A stretch of 64,000 nt of DNA from Trema orientale (lineage: Eukaryota > Streptophyta > Magnoliopsida > Rosales > Cannabaceae): the NCBI GenBank assembly GCA_002914845.1, contig JXTC01000001.1:2845204-2909203 (forward strand), in the 5' to 3' direction. Each line of letters opens with the position of its first letter. Within the stretch, counting starts at the first letter, position 1. Positions 49,878-62,574 of the stretch are shown here, one piece after another. Below the pieces are notes generated by a model. It worked only from the letters and a program-made list of their open reading frames with translations, searched no databases and was not told where the DNA came from. Position numbers and translations under genes: made by a program.

Positions 49878-51700
49878 CACTACAAGAAAAATATGTTAGC
49901 ATGAATATATGGGATTGCAAAACCAAACACAAACCCTAGAACATTCATGTAAAACTGATAGGAAGGGATTCATTAAGTATACCTGAGTCCATGATCAATA
50001 CCGTAGTCTGAACGATGAATCGAAGGCGGAAGCGATAGTAATTGACTGTAATTCCTAGAGGGTTTGATCTTCTGTAGCCTAAAAGCCTAAAGTCACTCAG
50101 ATGGAATTCTCTGTAACTGATGGTGGGTTACACAGAATTGAGCGTACGTGTTCTTTTGGCTACAGGGATCATAACCTAATAGGTTCTTTATATAGTCCCC
50201 TGTTGGGTATCCATCAAACCCTAACTGGGTGACTAACAAGGTATCCACATTGGTATCCATACCCAGTTGGATATCCTGACCCAGCCCTAATTAAATCACT
50301 TATTGGGTCTGCTTAAGAATAATATGGCCCAATACAATTGATAAAATATGTGGCCCAACATAGGAAATAAAATTCCTAACAAAATATGGATTTATAACAT
50401 TTCATTTAGTGATATCTGCACAAAAATGTCACGATAACAATATTTTATTGTCATTAGCTTCAAATGTCACTAAAATTTACATTTAGTGGTATTTTTCAAA
50501 TGTCATTAACATTTTAATTTAGTGACATTTAATCAAATGCTACTAAATTTTATCTTTAGTGGCAGTTTTAAAATGTCAATAATATTTTAATTTAGTTACA
50601 TTTTAGAAATGCTACTAAATTTAGATTTAGCAGTATTTTAGAAAATGCTACTAAATTTTAGATTTTTTAATATTCTAAAGTGTCACTTATTCATTTTAAA
50701 GTTATTGATTAATTTAAGAATTAGAGTAAAATGAAATCTATAATCTGTACTCTTGAATAAGACTAAACAAAATTGGGGAAGAAAAAAAATATGAGTTTTA
50801 CATTTCTCTCTTTTATTTTTTTTTATTTTAACTATTATGACATATTAGTTAATGTGTACAAGATTTATATACTCATTATATTTTATTTAATAAAAATAAA
50901 TAAAACTTTATTAAAGAATCTGAGCTATTATTTTCTGCAAACTAATTATATGACTAAAATATTAAGAAATACTAAAAAGGACATTAAGGAAAAAAATTAT
51001 GTTCATTAAAAAGTAATAATAACATAAAAAATTCTCGAATATAAGTCAATTACAATTGTTGAGCTTCTTCATTCATATCAGTTGAATAATTCCTACGTTT
51101 CTCTATTTTTTATTATTTTTTCTTTTGTTTATTATCATAGTTTGCATACAAATTGTGCTCACTATATCCAATTTAACTGAAAGAAGAATAAGGTTTTTTT
51201 AAAGAAGTGGTAAAAGTATTAACCAAAAAAAAAAAAAAACTACAAAAGACAATAAATAGAATATTTTTCTTAAAAACAAACTATGATAATATCAAAACAT
51301 ACTCTGCAATAAGTTAATTTAGACATCTTTAGATTCTTTATTCCTACTAGTTGTATCTATAAGAGATGAATCAATAGTTATATCATGCATATCTGTTCTA
51401 ACTGAACTGATATTCTCATTTTCAGCATCAGTAGATGCAGTAGTACAAACTGTGCTTTGCAAATAAGATTCCATGTTCTCCACATGTGATTGCACACTTA
51501 TATTATAATAATCTCTAGGATATATTTTGAGAGCAACATGCCATCCTTTGTTTTTAAGGTCTTCAATATACATTACTTGTTCTGCTTGGAAAGCCGGTAT
51601 AAAAGGCTCATTATCATTCATCAACCTTGAAAAATTGATTATTGTACAGTCATTCTCCTCTTTTACTTTTTCTGAACTATATTCTTGTTAATTTATAAAA
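49878..51700 (-). mobile_element. CACTA (En/Spm) transposon, 3' part
   Basis: Reads on the minus strand. The terminus CACTACAAGAAAAATA (49878-49893, plus strand) is the hallmark CACTA end. After a solo LTR insertion, subterminal short repeats of the form ATTTAGTGnnATTT / AAATGTCACTAAA fill 50395-50705 in both senses. At 51624-51319 a minus frame carries the DUF4216-like C-terminus of the TNPD/TNP2-type transposase (NDNEPFIPAFQAEQVMYIED, LKNKGWHVALKIYPRDYYN), with likely coding wording up to about 51690. The other end and the catalytic part are absent, so it is a truncated, immobile copy. Confidence 0.85.
49894..50381. repeat. Solo copia-type LTR inside the CACTA end
   Basis: A 488-bp LTR with TGTTA...TAACA ends and a perfect 5-bp duplication AAATA (49889-49893 and 50382-50386). 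No internal domain remains between the duplications, so it is the product of LTR-LTR recombination. Removing it would place the CACTA terminus directly against its subterminal repeats, so it landed after the CACTA. From its TG/CA ends alone the strand is ambiguous. Confidence 0.88.
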
Positions 51701-52163
51701 TATTCTTTTAGAAGAGTGCTAAAAACAAGACTAGCTGTGCAAAAAAAAAAAAAAGTATAATCATATAACTGGGACAAATAGTTTTGTACATATTAGGGCA
51801 TCACAGGTAAAATTTGAAAAGCATATTCTTATTAAAAATCGAATATTGTGTTATTTTAAGCACTCAATATTAATTTCTTTTAAAGAAAAAATAATTTTTT
51901 ATTTTGTAGAAGAAGAAAACTGGATCTACACCAACATATGCAAGTATGTTCAAGGTTTTGTTGAGAAATTAAGGTTTTAATCTTACTCACTCTTATTTTG
52001 AAAATAATAAATATTTAATTTAGTACTAATGATTTAACTTGAGTGTTTAGTGAAATGACTTTAAAAGTTCTAACTCAAGTTGATCAAAGAATCAAACTTA
52101 AAGATGGATGCATATTGGACTTATTAGAATCAAGTTTGAAGATGGACGATCAAGATACAAGAC
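51701..52163. other. Sequence between CACTA remnant and gypsy fossil
   Basis: AT-rich, with a poly-A tract near 51741. No gene or clear repeat end recognised. Confidence 0.5.
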
Positions 52164-53613
52164 TATCTACGCTCAAAATATACTAGTCGCTATCGCAGTA
52201 TAGATTAAGGTGTCGATCCCACTGAGAAGCAAATCAACAATAAAAAGGTAACAAGAAATAAAAAGAAAAATTGAAAATAAAAATTAACTAAGCAATAAAT
52301 AAAATAATCACAAAATAATAAATGAAAATACCAATATGAGAAAATCAGGCTTCAAGATTCACTTAATTGTTCGTTTAATTGTTACCAACTTTGATTCCTA
52401 TTTATTACTTGATTATATGTTTCACATCCTAAATACATAACTGGAAAATATAACACTAAAAAACAAATATTAATTTAAAGTATTTAATATGAAAAATTCT
52501 TCTAATTAATACCAAAATAATTTATCTTATTAGTTATCTAAGATTGACAATATATCACAGGGACAATACTGCAGTAAAAGATTAACTAATAAAATAAATA
52601 TAATTATAATCTAGTTTAAATCACCACATAAAGAAAGTATAACTGAATTTACATGAGAAACTAGAAAATAATAATTAAAACTAAAAATATTGAAGAGTTT
52701 AACAAATAAAATATATAAGTGTTGAAGCACTCTCAGGAACCAAAATTGGAAAATAGAAATACTACACAACTAAGATCATCTCTCTAGCTTCTCCAAAAAC
52801 TAGCTTAACCTCGAACTCATCTCTCACACTCTTTCTAGAAAAAATGGAATTTTCTCTCTCAAAATTAGTGTGTATTTTTCTCCTCACGTTCTGGCTCTTT
52901 CAGCTGAGTTTAGAGTGTTGTACAAGCATTCACGCTTCTAAAGGAGCAATCTGATTGGTCATATCATGTATCACTATCCCATAATTCCCTCTCTCTTCTC
53001 TCTCCTACTTATAGTTCTGAGCCTTAGGGAATAATCTGGTGTGGCGGCAACTGGTACGCTTGGTATGAAACTCGCTTCTGATTCGTTGAAGTAAACAGTT
53101 GAATTAAGCTGATGATGTCATAGCGTTTGAATGGACGAAAAACTGAGTGCACGAGACTCACAGAGTATAGGAACAGACCGGCCTAAAGTTATGCTGTGCA
53201 GCTGACGTCTGTGGGCCCTAACTATCCCATGCTGCTCTGCTCGCCTGAACCCAGGCGCGTAGTACACGCACTCACCTGATGGCCCTTGATCACGATCCGA
53301 TGGCTGGAACAATGCACACTCACGCGCGCGTTTGGAGCTTCATGTTCTGATTTTTTTATTTTTTTTCTTTATCTAAATAAAATCAGTAAATTAAATTAAA
53401 AACCTAATAAAAGAAGATAATAATGTAAAAATAGATCTAAATTCCTAAATTAAATATTTAAATTTGAATAATTATTATTTAAATAACTAAAATAAATTAA
53501 AATGAAATAAAACTAAATCTAATTACTTAAAATCAAATTAACTATAAAATATTCTAAACTAAACTAAAAATACTCAAAAACACACAAAATAACTCTATTT
53601 TCATAGATTATCA
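52164..53613 (-). repeat. 3' LTR of the gypsy fossil
   Basis: 1.45 kb, bounded on the right by the purine-rich tract. Its left end (CTACGCTCAAAATATACTAG) aligns with the left end of the LTR portion at 58265. A GC-richer block lies at 53040-53330. Confidence 0.8.
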
Positions 53614-54530
53614 CACCTCCAAACTTAAACTTTGCTAGTCCCTAGCAAAAAAAAAATTCAACTCTCAAACTTTTGCCTCAAAGATTTTACATAATATAAA
53701 ACTCAAAGAAAAACTCTGAACACTGTAAATGGTCTAGAATTTCAATTCAAGTACCAATTTAATCTCACTTAAAATTCTTGACTGTGTGTGTGAATAATTA
53801 TATTTAATCATTTGAAACCCAAATAAGTTTATATGAATAAGTGACATTTGTGTGATCTCTAGAGGATAAACTTTATAAGCTTGTTTTTCATACCACTCTC
53901 CACTAATATAGACCAAGCACTAAAGATCATTAGGACTTTATTTAAGCTTGTAATATATGGCTAGGATAAAGATAGGATAATAGTCATTTTTATGGCTCAA
54001 TTCACCCTAAGTACATAGCTTATTCTTGAATCTTTATAAAACTTCATCTCAAACACTTTATTGATACAACTCCCAAACTTATTTTTCACTCTCTTTTATA
54101 CTCCATTCTTCATTTTTTTTTTCAAACTCTATTTTTTCTTCTTTTTTTTTTTTCCTTTTTGACTATTATATCCTCAAACTTAAGATTTTTATTATTTCTT
54201 TTTCACAAGGGTATAACACTTCTTTTTTTTCAGCCTCAAAAAAATATTTTAAAATATACCCTTCCTCCCATAATATCACATAACTTAAAATAAACTCAAT
54301 AAAGATCACATATGCTCGTGGGTGAAAAGTGAGATGTAGAAAATCATTATAAATTTTAGGCTAAAAATATGGGTGTCAAATAAAAGGATAAAATTAGGCT
54401 CAAAAGAATAAACTAAGGATAATCAAGTGTCTAAGGTAGGCTTGAAAGGCTTAAATGATCTAAAAATAGCCTAAATCATATTTCCAATATTGTACAGTCT
54501 AGGATTTTGCCTCAAGTGATAATCAAACAG

Positions 54531-54638
54531 TTTCTAGAGTTTACTGATGAGATTTTAAGAAATCACTTTAATCACATAAACTTTTTTCTAGAGTTTACTG
54601 ATGAGATTTTAAGAAATCACTTTAATCACATAAACTTT
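54531..54638. repeat. 54-bp tandem duplication
   Basis: Two identical adjacent copies starting TTTCTAGAGTTTACTGATGA in the 3' interior of the gypsy fossil. Identity suggests a recent local event, much younger than the element. Confidence 0.9.
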
Positions 54639-57600
54639 CTCTAAGCAAACAAAATAATTAAAATGTAACTGAGTGCTCAAAAATATTCAAGAATGATAAG
54701 CAAAATCAAACTAACGTAAGAATTAAGCACATATACAAAAACAATATTCATCATTTTCCTAAGAGCTTTATTCAGTAAAAACAAATCTTATCATCGGCAT
54801 TCGATCATCAAATTGAGTCATCACTAAATTATTTTTATTTTTATTTTAAATTTAAAAAAAAATTGAATTTTTTTTTTCAAAATTTTTTTTTTTGAAAAAT
54901 TTTGTATATGCATGAAAAATATGTGCATTAAAAATATGCATGCATATGCCACTACCCTAACCTAAATCAGACAGTGTCCTCACTGTTACAAAAAATATAG
55001 AAAGAAAATAGCAAATGATAAAGCACACTTGAGTGATGGGGCTTTTATACGAACTCTAGGCTTTGTAATGAATAGGCTAGAGAAGAGAACAAAAACAAAC
55101 TAAAGAAAACAAAAATAAATAATCCAATAAAGAAGAATAAAGTATAGTATAGAAAGATAAAACCTGATTAATCGTAGTAGACAAGAGCCACCAAAATGAT
55201 CTCCTTGTTAGTCTACCCTCTCCACAAAATTCTTCTACCATTGTCAAACACATGTCTGGGACCCTCAAATCGTGGAGTTGAGTTATCTATCAAGGTCTTC
55301 ACATTGCATGGTTTTGGCCTATCTCTTTTGGGAGACAACTTCTCAAAGCATGGCTGAAAGAATTTCAGGATAAAAAAATATTCACTATCAACATCTTGAA
55401 GGATATGATTCAATGGATCAAATTTGTAGCTCTTATCAATCTCCTTCATTACTTACGCGTCTATCATATCAGCATGATAACACTCATCATCTTCACGTGG
55501 TTGCTTTCCAACATAGAAAATCTTTACCTCCAGAGTCACGTTTCCAAATGATAACTTCATTAGACTATTCCTATAATTAATGAGGGCATTTACTGTAGCA
55601 ATGATAGCTCTTCCTAAGATTGGTGGGATCTTGGACTCAATGTCTACTACAGATTGAGTATCCGGGATTAGAAAATCAATAGGACAGTAGAATTTATCAA
55701 TTCGAAGCAGAACATCTTCTACTATCCCTCTTGGACTTTGCATAGAACGATTAGCTAGCTACAATACCATAGATGTAGGCTTGATTTCTCCAAGGCCTAG
55801 TCAAAAGTATACAAAATATGGCATGAGATTTACACTTGCTCTTAGGTCTAAAAAAGCTTAGCCGAACTCGTGCGTCTCTATGTGGCAAGTGATAAGGGAT
55901 TAACCGGGATCCTTGTATTTGGGCGGTGTTTTCTGCTCAATTATAACACTTACCTGCTCAGTCAAGAATACAGTCTTCTTGACGTGGTGTTTCTTTTTCA
56001 TGGTGTAGATGATACTTGCTTGATCACATATAATAAAGGCAGATTAATTTTAGCTTGCTTAAGGTTTTCGAGGATCTCACCTTGATTTTCCAGTATTTTT
56101 CCCCTCTTGAGAACTTGAGGAAAAGATACTTTAATCAGAAATTTCTTTTCAGCTTCTTATGAAGGGGCATCTTGAGTACCAACCAAAGTGGTAGTGTCAC
56201 TTGATAGTGTACTTGGTAAAGTTGGACCATCTAAAGTCTTATCATCTTAAGTAGTAATGGAATTGACCTCCTTAATATTCTGCGTATCAGTGGTGAAGGT
56301 TTGCACCAAGTGTTGCCCTTTCGGATTGGACTGAGGTTGGGCAAGAATCTTCCACGCTCTTGTACAGTAAGAGTACTAGTCAGCTTAGTTATCTGACTCT
56401 TAATCTCTTTATTCTCTTCTACCACCTGTGTAAGTATAGACTCAAACTTTTGGTTAGTTTTATTTTGTACCTTCATAAATACCTGAAGTATTTTCTCTAA
56501 AGGAGTCCTATTAGGTCATGCATTGTATTGAGATGCAGAGTAATTCCTATGTGATGGTGCCTCAGCGTTCCAGTTTTTGGTAAATGATACAGGCTAGTTT
56601 TGGTTATACCTCTAACTAAAGTTTGGGTAGTTTTTCCTGCCAGGATTGTACGTGTCAGAATATGGTGAGAAATTCTTTCTAAATGTTCCTAAGGATTTAC
56701 AATATTCTTTATAAACCCCTCTCATCTCACTATAAGTTAGGCAATCCTGAGCTAAGTGTTCCACTCTCTAATAGATAAAATATGTAGCTTGAGATTCTAC
56801 CCAAGCAACTGTACATGTGACTTTACTATCCTTAGTTTTCAAAGCCTCTAGTTCCTTAGTCACAACTTCTAGTTTCATTTTAAAGCTATCTTCTTCCTTA
56901 AGATGGTAGATTCAAGTTGGTTGTGACCTATTGGTGCTATCAGTAGTACTAAGTTCGGTCTATGTGTGGGATTTCTCAGCTAAATCATTCAGGTAGTCTA
57001 TGGCTTTATCTGGTTCTTTTTGTAGGAACTCTCCATTACACATCATCTCTATGAATTGGCGCTCCCTAATGGTTAATCCCCCATAAAAATAACTAATTAG
57101 TCGCTAATCTTCGTACCCATGGTGTGGGCACATGTTCAACAACTCTTTGAATCTCTCCTAAGCTTGGTATAATGTTTCGCTATCTTTTTGGGAAAAGGTT
57201 GAGGTTTGTCTTTTAAGACTGTTGGTCTTATGGTGCAGAAAGTATTTTTTAAAGAAAGCTCGAGTCATTTCAAGAGTATAGCCAACTTTTTACTTTATTC
57301 TTCAAGGAGAATGAGAAAATTTTAACCTAACAGCATTTACTGCATTGGGTTGGTTATGAAAAGTGGCCACTATCTCTTTAAATTCCTTAATGTTCAAATA
57401 TAGATTTTCACTATCTAGGCCATGGAAGATGGGTAAAAGTTGGATCATGCTAAATTTAAAATCCAATTGCATTGTATTTTGAGGAAAAATGATGCATGAA
57501 TGTGTGGATATACAGGTTGGGTATAGGTAATTATTTAAAGTCCTAGTAGCGTTATTCTCAATTTGATTCATGGTGACTGGTAAAGGTGTTTCTGACGAAT

Positions 57601-58264
57601 CTGTGCTTGATCAAGAATCAGACGAATCTTCTTCAAAATCAAGTCTTCTACTAAGTCTTCCTGATTCGTCTCTATACTAAGACATACACCCAAGTTTTTT
57701 TTTTTTTAAATTTTTAAATTTTTTAAGAAAAAGAAAGTTATGAAATAAACACAAAAAATATACATTAAGAACGTTCCCAGATTGATTAGAAAGGGTGCAA
57801 AAGTTCCTGCTTAAAATCTAACTTTTCTAGACAGAACTCCCCGATATTCCCAGGTGCGTTGGAGGGGTCATAGTTGCAGTCCTTATTATTTTATAACCAA
57901 TCTTTCTTAAGCAATGCCTTTTTGACAGAACAATTACAATTTTATGGTTATGCAAGCAATACAATTTTTTTTTTTGTAAAAAAATAATGAGAAAAAAATT
58001 AATTAAAAACCTAAAGTTTAGAAAATTAAAAAAAACTAATTAATATAAATTAATCTAGTAAAGAAAAACAATAAAAATAAAAATAAAAACTTAAATTAAG
58101 AAGAATAGGAAAAAAATATATATATAAAATAAAGAAAACAAAATCCAAAAGAAAATAAACTAAAATTATAAGAAAAATATTTTTACAAAAATCTAATAGA
58201 AAAAGAATAAGGAATTGTGTACCTTTTTCGTTGATTTGGCTTTCTTGGCAACGACGCTAAATTT

Positions 58265-58697
58265 TGTCTACACTTAAAATATGCTAGCAGCTATCACGGT
58301 ATAGATTAAGGTGTCGATCCTACAGAGAAGTAAATCAACAATAAAAAGGTAATAAGAAATAGAAAGAAAAACGGAAAAAAAATTAACTTAGCAATAAATA
58401 AAATAATCGCAAAATAATAAATAAAAATACCAATATGAGAATATCAAGGCTTCAAGATTCATTTAATTATTTGTTTAACTATTACCAACTTTGATTCCTA
58501 TTTATTACTCGATTATATATTTCACATCCCAAACATATAACCAAACAATATAGCATTGAAGAACAAATAGTAATTTAAAGTATTTAATATGAATTTTTTT
58601 TCCAATTAACACTAAAATAATTTATCTTATTAGTTATCTAAGATTGACAGTATATCACAGGAACAATACTGCAGCAAAAGATTAACTAATAAACTTA
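58265..58697 (-). repeat. 5' LTR portion of the gypsy fossil
   Basis: Matches 52164-52605 (ATAGATTAAGGTGTCGATCC ... AGATTAACTAATAAA). It starts TGTCTACA on the plus strand, next to the primer-binding region. Confidence 0.8.
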
Positions 58698-58830
58698 TTT
58701 AAACTTAAGAAATCATATTTTAAAGAATATTTTGTCCATTTAAAGAAATTATTAGTTTTTATTTTCAAACTTCTATAATAAAATACTATTTTAAGCTTAA
58801 GATAGTTTAAAAACTCTTTTGAAAGTATGA

Positions 58831-58970
58831 GCCAATGTAAAAAGAATTTATGTGCAAGAAACTAAATCAAATACAAGACTAAATATGAAATATACCATGG
58901 GCCAATGTAAAAAGAATTTATGTGCAATAAACTAAATCAAATACAAGACTAAATATGAAATATACCCTAT
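58831..58970. repeat. 70-bp tandem duplication
   Basis: Two adjacent, nearly identical 70-base copies beginning GCCAATGTAAAAAGAATTTA, between the gypsy LTR and the rearranged hAT. Confidence 0.92.
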
Positions 58971-58986
58971 CTAAGCATGGTCTTTG

Positions 58987-59088
58987 ATAACTCTATGAAA
59001 ATATAGTTATTTATGTTCTTTCACATATATATTTTGTGTATTTTTGAGTAATTTTAGTTTAGTTTAGATTATTTTATAGTTAATTTGA
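58987..59088 (+). repeat. LTR fragment of the same gypsy family, opposite orientation
   Basis: TGATAACTCTATGAAAATAT and following bases match the inverse of the right edge of the LTR at 53510-53613. It is therefore the start of a sister LTR pointing rightwards, ending where hAT-derived sequence begins. Confidence 0.75.
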
Positions 59089-60927
59089 ATTATAAAACAT
59101 GGTAATAGCATTTTTATATGCTATTATATTTTTTAAAATCAAATAGGTGGAATTGCACCTTACAGGCATCTCATGTTGAAATTTTCTTGGAGATAACCCT
59201 TCGGCTTTACAATATTTTTTAAATTCAGCAATACAAGTATTAGAAGCATGAATGTAAGTAACAGTATTTCGAACATTTTCAATGTATATAGATAGTAAAT
59301 CTATATCTGATTTGACAATAAGGTTGATGATATAGCATGCACAACGTTGATGTAATAAAAATCCTCCCGTGTATAAATTTACCGAGTTTTGAAGTAATCT
59401 TATGGCCCTTGTATTGGAGATAACATTATCAAAAGTAATAGAAATAGTGCAGTTTACTATGCCATATTCTTCTAGAACACTTAAGATTCTTTCACAGATA
59501 ATTTTAGTAGTGTGTCTTTGATCAACGACTTTAAGACTTTTTTTTTTTTTTGCCAATATCCATTTTTCATCACAATAATATACAATTACGCTTATATAAT
59601 CTTGTTTAGATTGGTTTATTTATAAAAAATTTATATAATTTTTAGAAGTTTTGTATGATGTTACTGTTACTTTATCTGGTGTTTATTGTCTTATGTATCT
59701 AATTATTTTACATCACATTTTTTTTATTGCGTTAATATTTTCTAAAGAAAAATATGACCCTATATTTGGACCCATGATAATTAAAATGCAAGAAGTTTAT
59801 TTAAAATATTGGTTTGAAATTCCTTTATTATTTTCTTTTGCTTTTATTTTAGAACCTAGTGCTAAGTTAAATGGTCTTTCTACTATTATTGGTCACATTG
59901 GTGATGCTTTAGAGTTGAGTTTTACACTCGAATATACTAACATGCGTGATAAGTTTTTTGAACTGTTTAGTGTATATGAGCCTAAATCTAGTAGTACGAA
60001 TATGAGTCAACAAGAAATCCGACAATAAATCCAAAACTAATCAAAGAAGAAGTCTATTTGGACATATATTCATGGGCGTGGGCGTGGCTCATCATCATCA
60101 TCATTATCATCAAGTTCAAGTCAACCATTAGGTCTATTACCAATAACAACGAATCTGCCTCAATCCTCGGAGCTTAATCAGTATCTTAAGCTAGATTCCG
60201 ACATCGACTGTGAAGATGAAAACTTTAAAGTTTTGGAATGGTAGCAAAAATATCAAGGAAAATTCCTGGTACTTTCACAATTAGCACGTGATATCTTAAT
60301 TATTCTGGTGTCCACAGTGTATTTGGAGTCTGCTTTTAGTACCATTGGGAGGATATTAGATGATCGAAGGACTTCGTTGACTCATGAAATAGTTAAGGTG
60401 CTAACATGTGTTAAAGATTGGGAACAAGCGACGGAACGAAATCAATATACTATTCATAATGAAGAATTGGTCGAAAATTTCAATAACTTGTATATGAATA
60501 ACAATGATGAATCATGATGAATAAATAATGAATTAATGATGATGAAGTGGTCAAAACTTTTGTCAATAAAATTGAATTTATTATTATTCAAAATTTAATT
60601 TACTTTTTTTTTTCATCAACTTAGTTATGTATTATTTTTTAATTTTTATCGTAATAGTTGTGAAATTATTTGTGATAAAAGTTTTATTACATATAATATA
60701 TATATATATATTTTGTTTTTTTAATTATTAAAATGTATTAAAAAGTTTAATTTAAAACCTTTCAAAAAAAAGTTTAATTTAAAAAAAAAAAATACAGGCC
60801 AACATGCGGGCCGAACGGACTGTCCCGCATCCAGCCCCCCTCCCAACCATATGGGCTGGCCTGTTACCTCAAAATACCTATCATGGGCGGGCTGGGCTGG
60901 GTCAGCTTGCCTATTTTGACAGCCCTA
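59083..60927 (+). mobile_element. hAT transposon (RICESLEEPER-like), rearranged with an inverted first half
   Basis: Two transposase parts face opposite ways. On the minus strand, 59580-59083 encodes the catalytic region up to NIIAYKNAITMFYNSN (motifs VVDQRHTTKIICERIL, QRCACYIINLIV, VRCNSTYL). On the plus strand the protein resumes at about 59642 (LEVLYDVTVTLSGVY) through EKYDPIFGPMIIKMQ and LNGLSTIIG to the dimerisation tail ESAFSTIGRILDDRRTSL (60324-60517). Stops and frame changes interrupt 60028-60300. The right terminus is TTTTGACAGCCCTA (to 60927), preceded by the GGGCGGGCTGGGCTGGG subterminal region typical of these hATs. The left terminus is not found. Immobile. Confidence 0.85.
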
Positions 60928-61742
60928 GTTTTGGGGAAAAAGTAGCCCGATAGCTAGTTAGCCCGCATTAAGCATTCCATTGCGTTAATGGAATTTCTTT
61001 TCCGAATGTTGCTGTCCTTGCTTTTTTTTTTTTTTTAACTATAAATAATTATCTTTCATGTTTGAATTTCATAATTATCTTTCATGTTTGAACTTTTTAT
61101 TCAGTTCACAAGATTTTGATGCTCTCTATTTTTAAAAGTCTCTTGTTTCTTCTAAACCTCATTTTTTTTTCAGTTAAATGAAAGCCTCGATTTTATTGGG
61201 AAGATATGCTAAGATCAAAACCCTAATATGTTCCAAAAGTTGTAGCTTCATTTAAATTAGGAAATAAAATAAAGACAGAAATGAATAGCGGAGGGTTGGA
61301 AAGATGAGTAGGGCAAGAAAACCAGAAGCACTACGAAGACACAGAACTCTTAGGGTTTCTCATAATAAATAGAGGTGAGAATCATAAAAACTAGCCATTA
61401 AAATTGAACTTTGCCCCCTCCCTCACCCCCGCCCCCCCTCCTTTTTTTTAAAAAAAATAAGATAATATGTTTGCCATCATAAAAACTAGTTTTTACAATA
61501 ACAAAATGAATTANGAGCCTTTTTTTTTTTTTTTTTTTGTATTTTACATGGTTTTTATTTATTTAGTATTGAACCACCATTTGATCCTAATTGGAAAAAT
61601 TTTATGTTTGGACAACAATGAGAACTTTGAAGGACCCCGTTATTGACCAAGTTCAAAAGGCCTAAATTTTTAATTCTCATTTATAGCTTCTTTGACTTTA
61701 TTAGGAAAATATGTCCTTTTTTTTATCTCTTATTGTTTGTTA
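60928..61742. other. Intergenic sequence, one ambiguous base
   Basis: AT-rich with poly-T (about 61021 and 61521) and a C-rich patch (61418-61440). A 28-bp direct repeat (ATAATTATCTTTCATGTTTG) lies at about 61045-61090. Position 61514 is N, beside a poly-T run, so assembly or base-calling was uncertain there. No gene. Confidence 0.55.
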
Positions 61743-61751
61743 ATTCTTATA

Positions 61752-62565
61752 AGAAAATTATCACTAAAATACCCTTTGTTTTGAAAAAATGTGAAAAAAA
61801 AATTTATATTTTTAGAAATTCAAATAAGTACCTTCTATTTAACGAAAATTATCACAAAAATACCCTCTGTTTTAAAAAACTGTGAAAAAAACCCTTGTAA
61901 TATTAAAAATTCAAAATAAATACCTTGTATTTGATTATCATATCATTTTCTACATTTGACTGGTCAAAGGCTTCAAAAAAATTTAGTAAAATTAGTATTT
62001 TACCCAAATTATATTATTTTAAGAAACACACTACACTTGAAAATGAAGGGAGAAAAAATACACATGATCTAAAACCTCTTAAAAAAAACTCTTTTCTCTA
62101 TTATTGTGACACAAATCTAGGGAAGAAAAAAGAAATCTAAAATTTTTGAAAATTTCGTAAGTGATAAAAATTTCCAAAAATTTTAGATTTTTTTTTTCTT
62201 TTTTAAACTTGTGTTGCAACTATGAAGGGAAGATTTTTTTTAGACCATATGTATTGTCTATTCCTTCATTTTCAACTGTGGTGTGTGCCTTAAATTAATA
62301 TAATTAGGGGTAAAATGTTAATTTTACTAATTTTTTGAAGCCTTTGACTAGTCAAAGGTAGAAACTGATATGATAATTTAAATAAAATGTATTTATTTTG
62401 AATTTTTAATAATACAAGGGTTTTTTTTCTGAGTTTTTTAAAACAGATGGTATTTTAATGATAATTTTCGTTAAATAGAAAGTACTTATTTTGAATTTCC
62501 AAAAACACAAGATTTTTTTTTTTCACATTTTTTCAAAACAGAAGATATTTTAGTGACAATTTCCC
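61752..62565. mobile_element. Near-palindromic Mutator-type element
   Basis: An 814-bp element made of two roughly 400-bp inverted arms meeting near 62155-62165, with a perfect 9-bp duplication ATTCTTATA (61743-61751 and 62566-62574). Arms share, in opposite senses, TTGACTGGTCAAAGGCTTC, AAATGAAGG and ACAAATAAGTACTT-like wording. Long arms and a 9-bp duplication fit a long-TIR Mutator derivative. No coding frame; transcripts could form long hairpins. Confidence 0.88.
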
Positions 62566-62574
62566 ATTCTTATA

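Larger units (their letters stand above)
52164..58697 (-). mobile_element. Ty3/gypsy LTR fossil, gag-protease type
   Basis: Reads on the minus strand. 5' LTR portion at 58265-58697; primer-binding region just left of it (about 58233-58258; minus wording TTTAGCGTCGTTGCC resembles the tRNA-Asp site used by Athila/Tat-like elements); gag around 57570-56200 (IPIFHGLDSEN-like wording); aspartic-protease region around 55740-55250; a long AT-rich 3' interior; purine-rich tract (minus AGTTTGGAGGTG) and 3' LTR 52164-53613. I recognise no reverse transcriptase, RNase H or integrase, so it may descend from a non-autonomous type. It is broken many times over. LTR differences of around one in ten by eye suggest it is older than the relative at 4198-6922. 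Confidence 0.85.
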
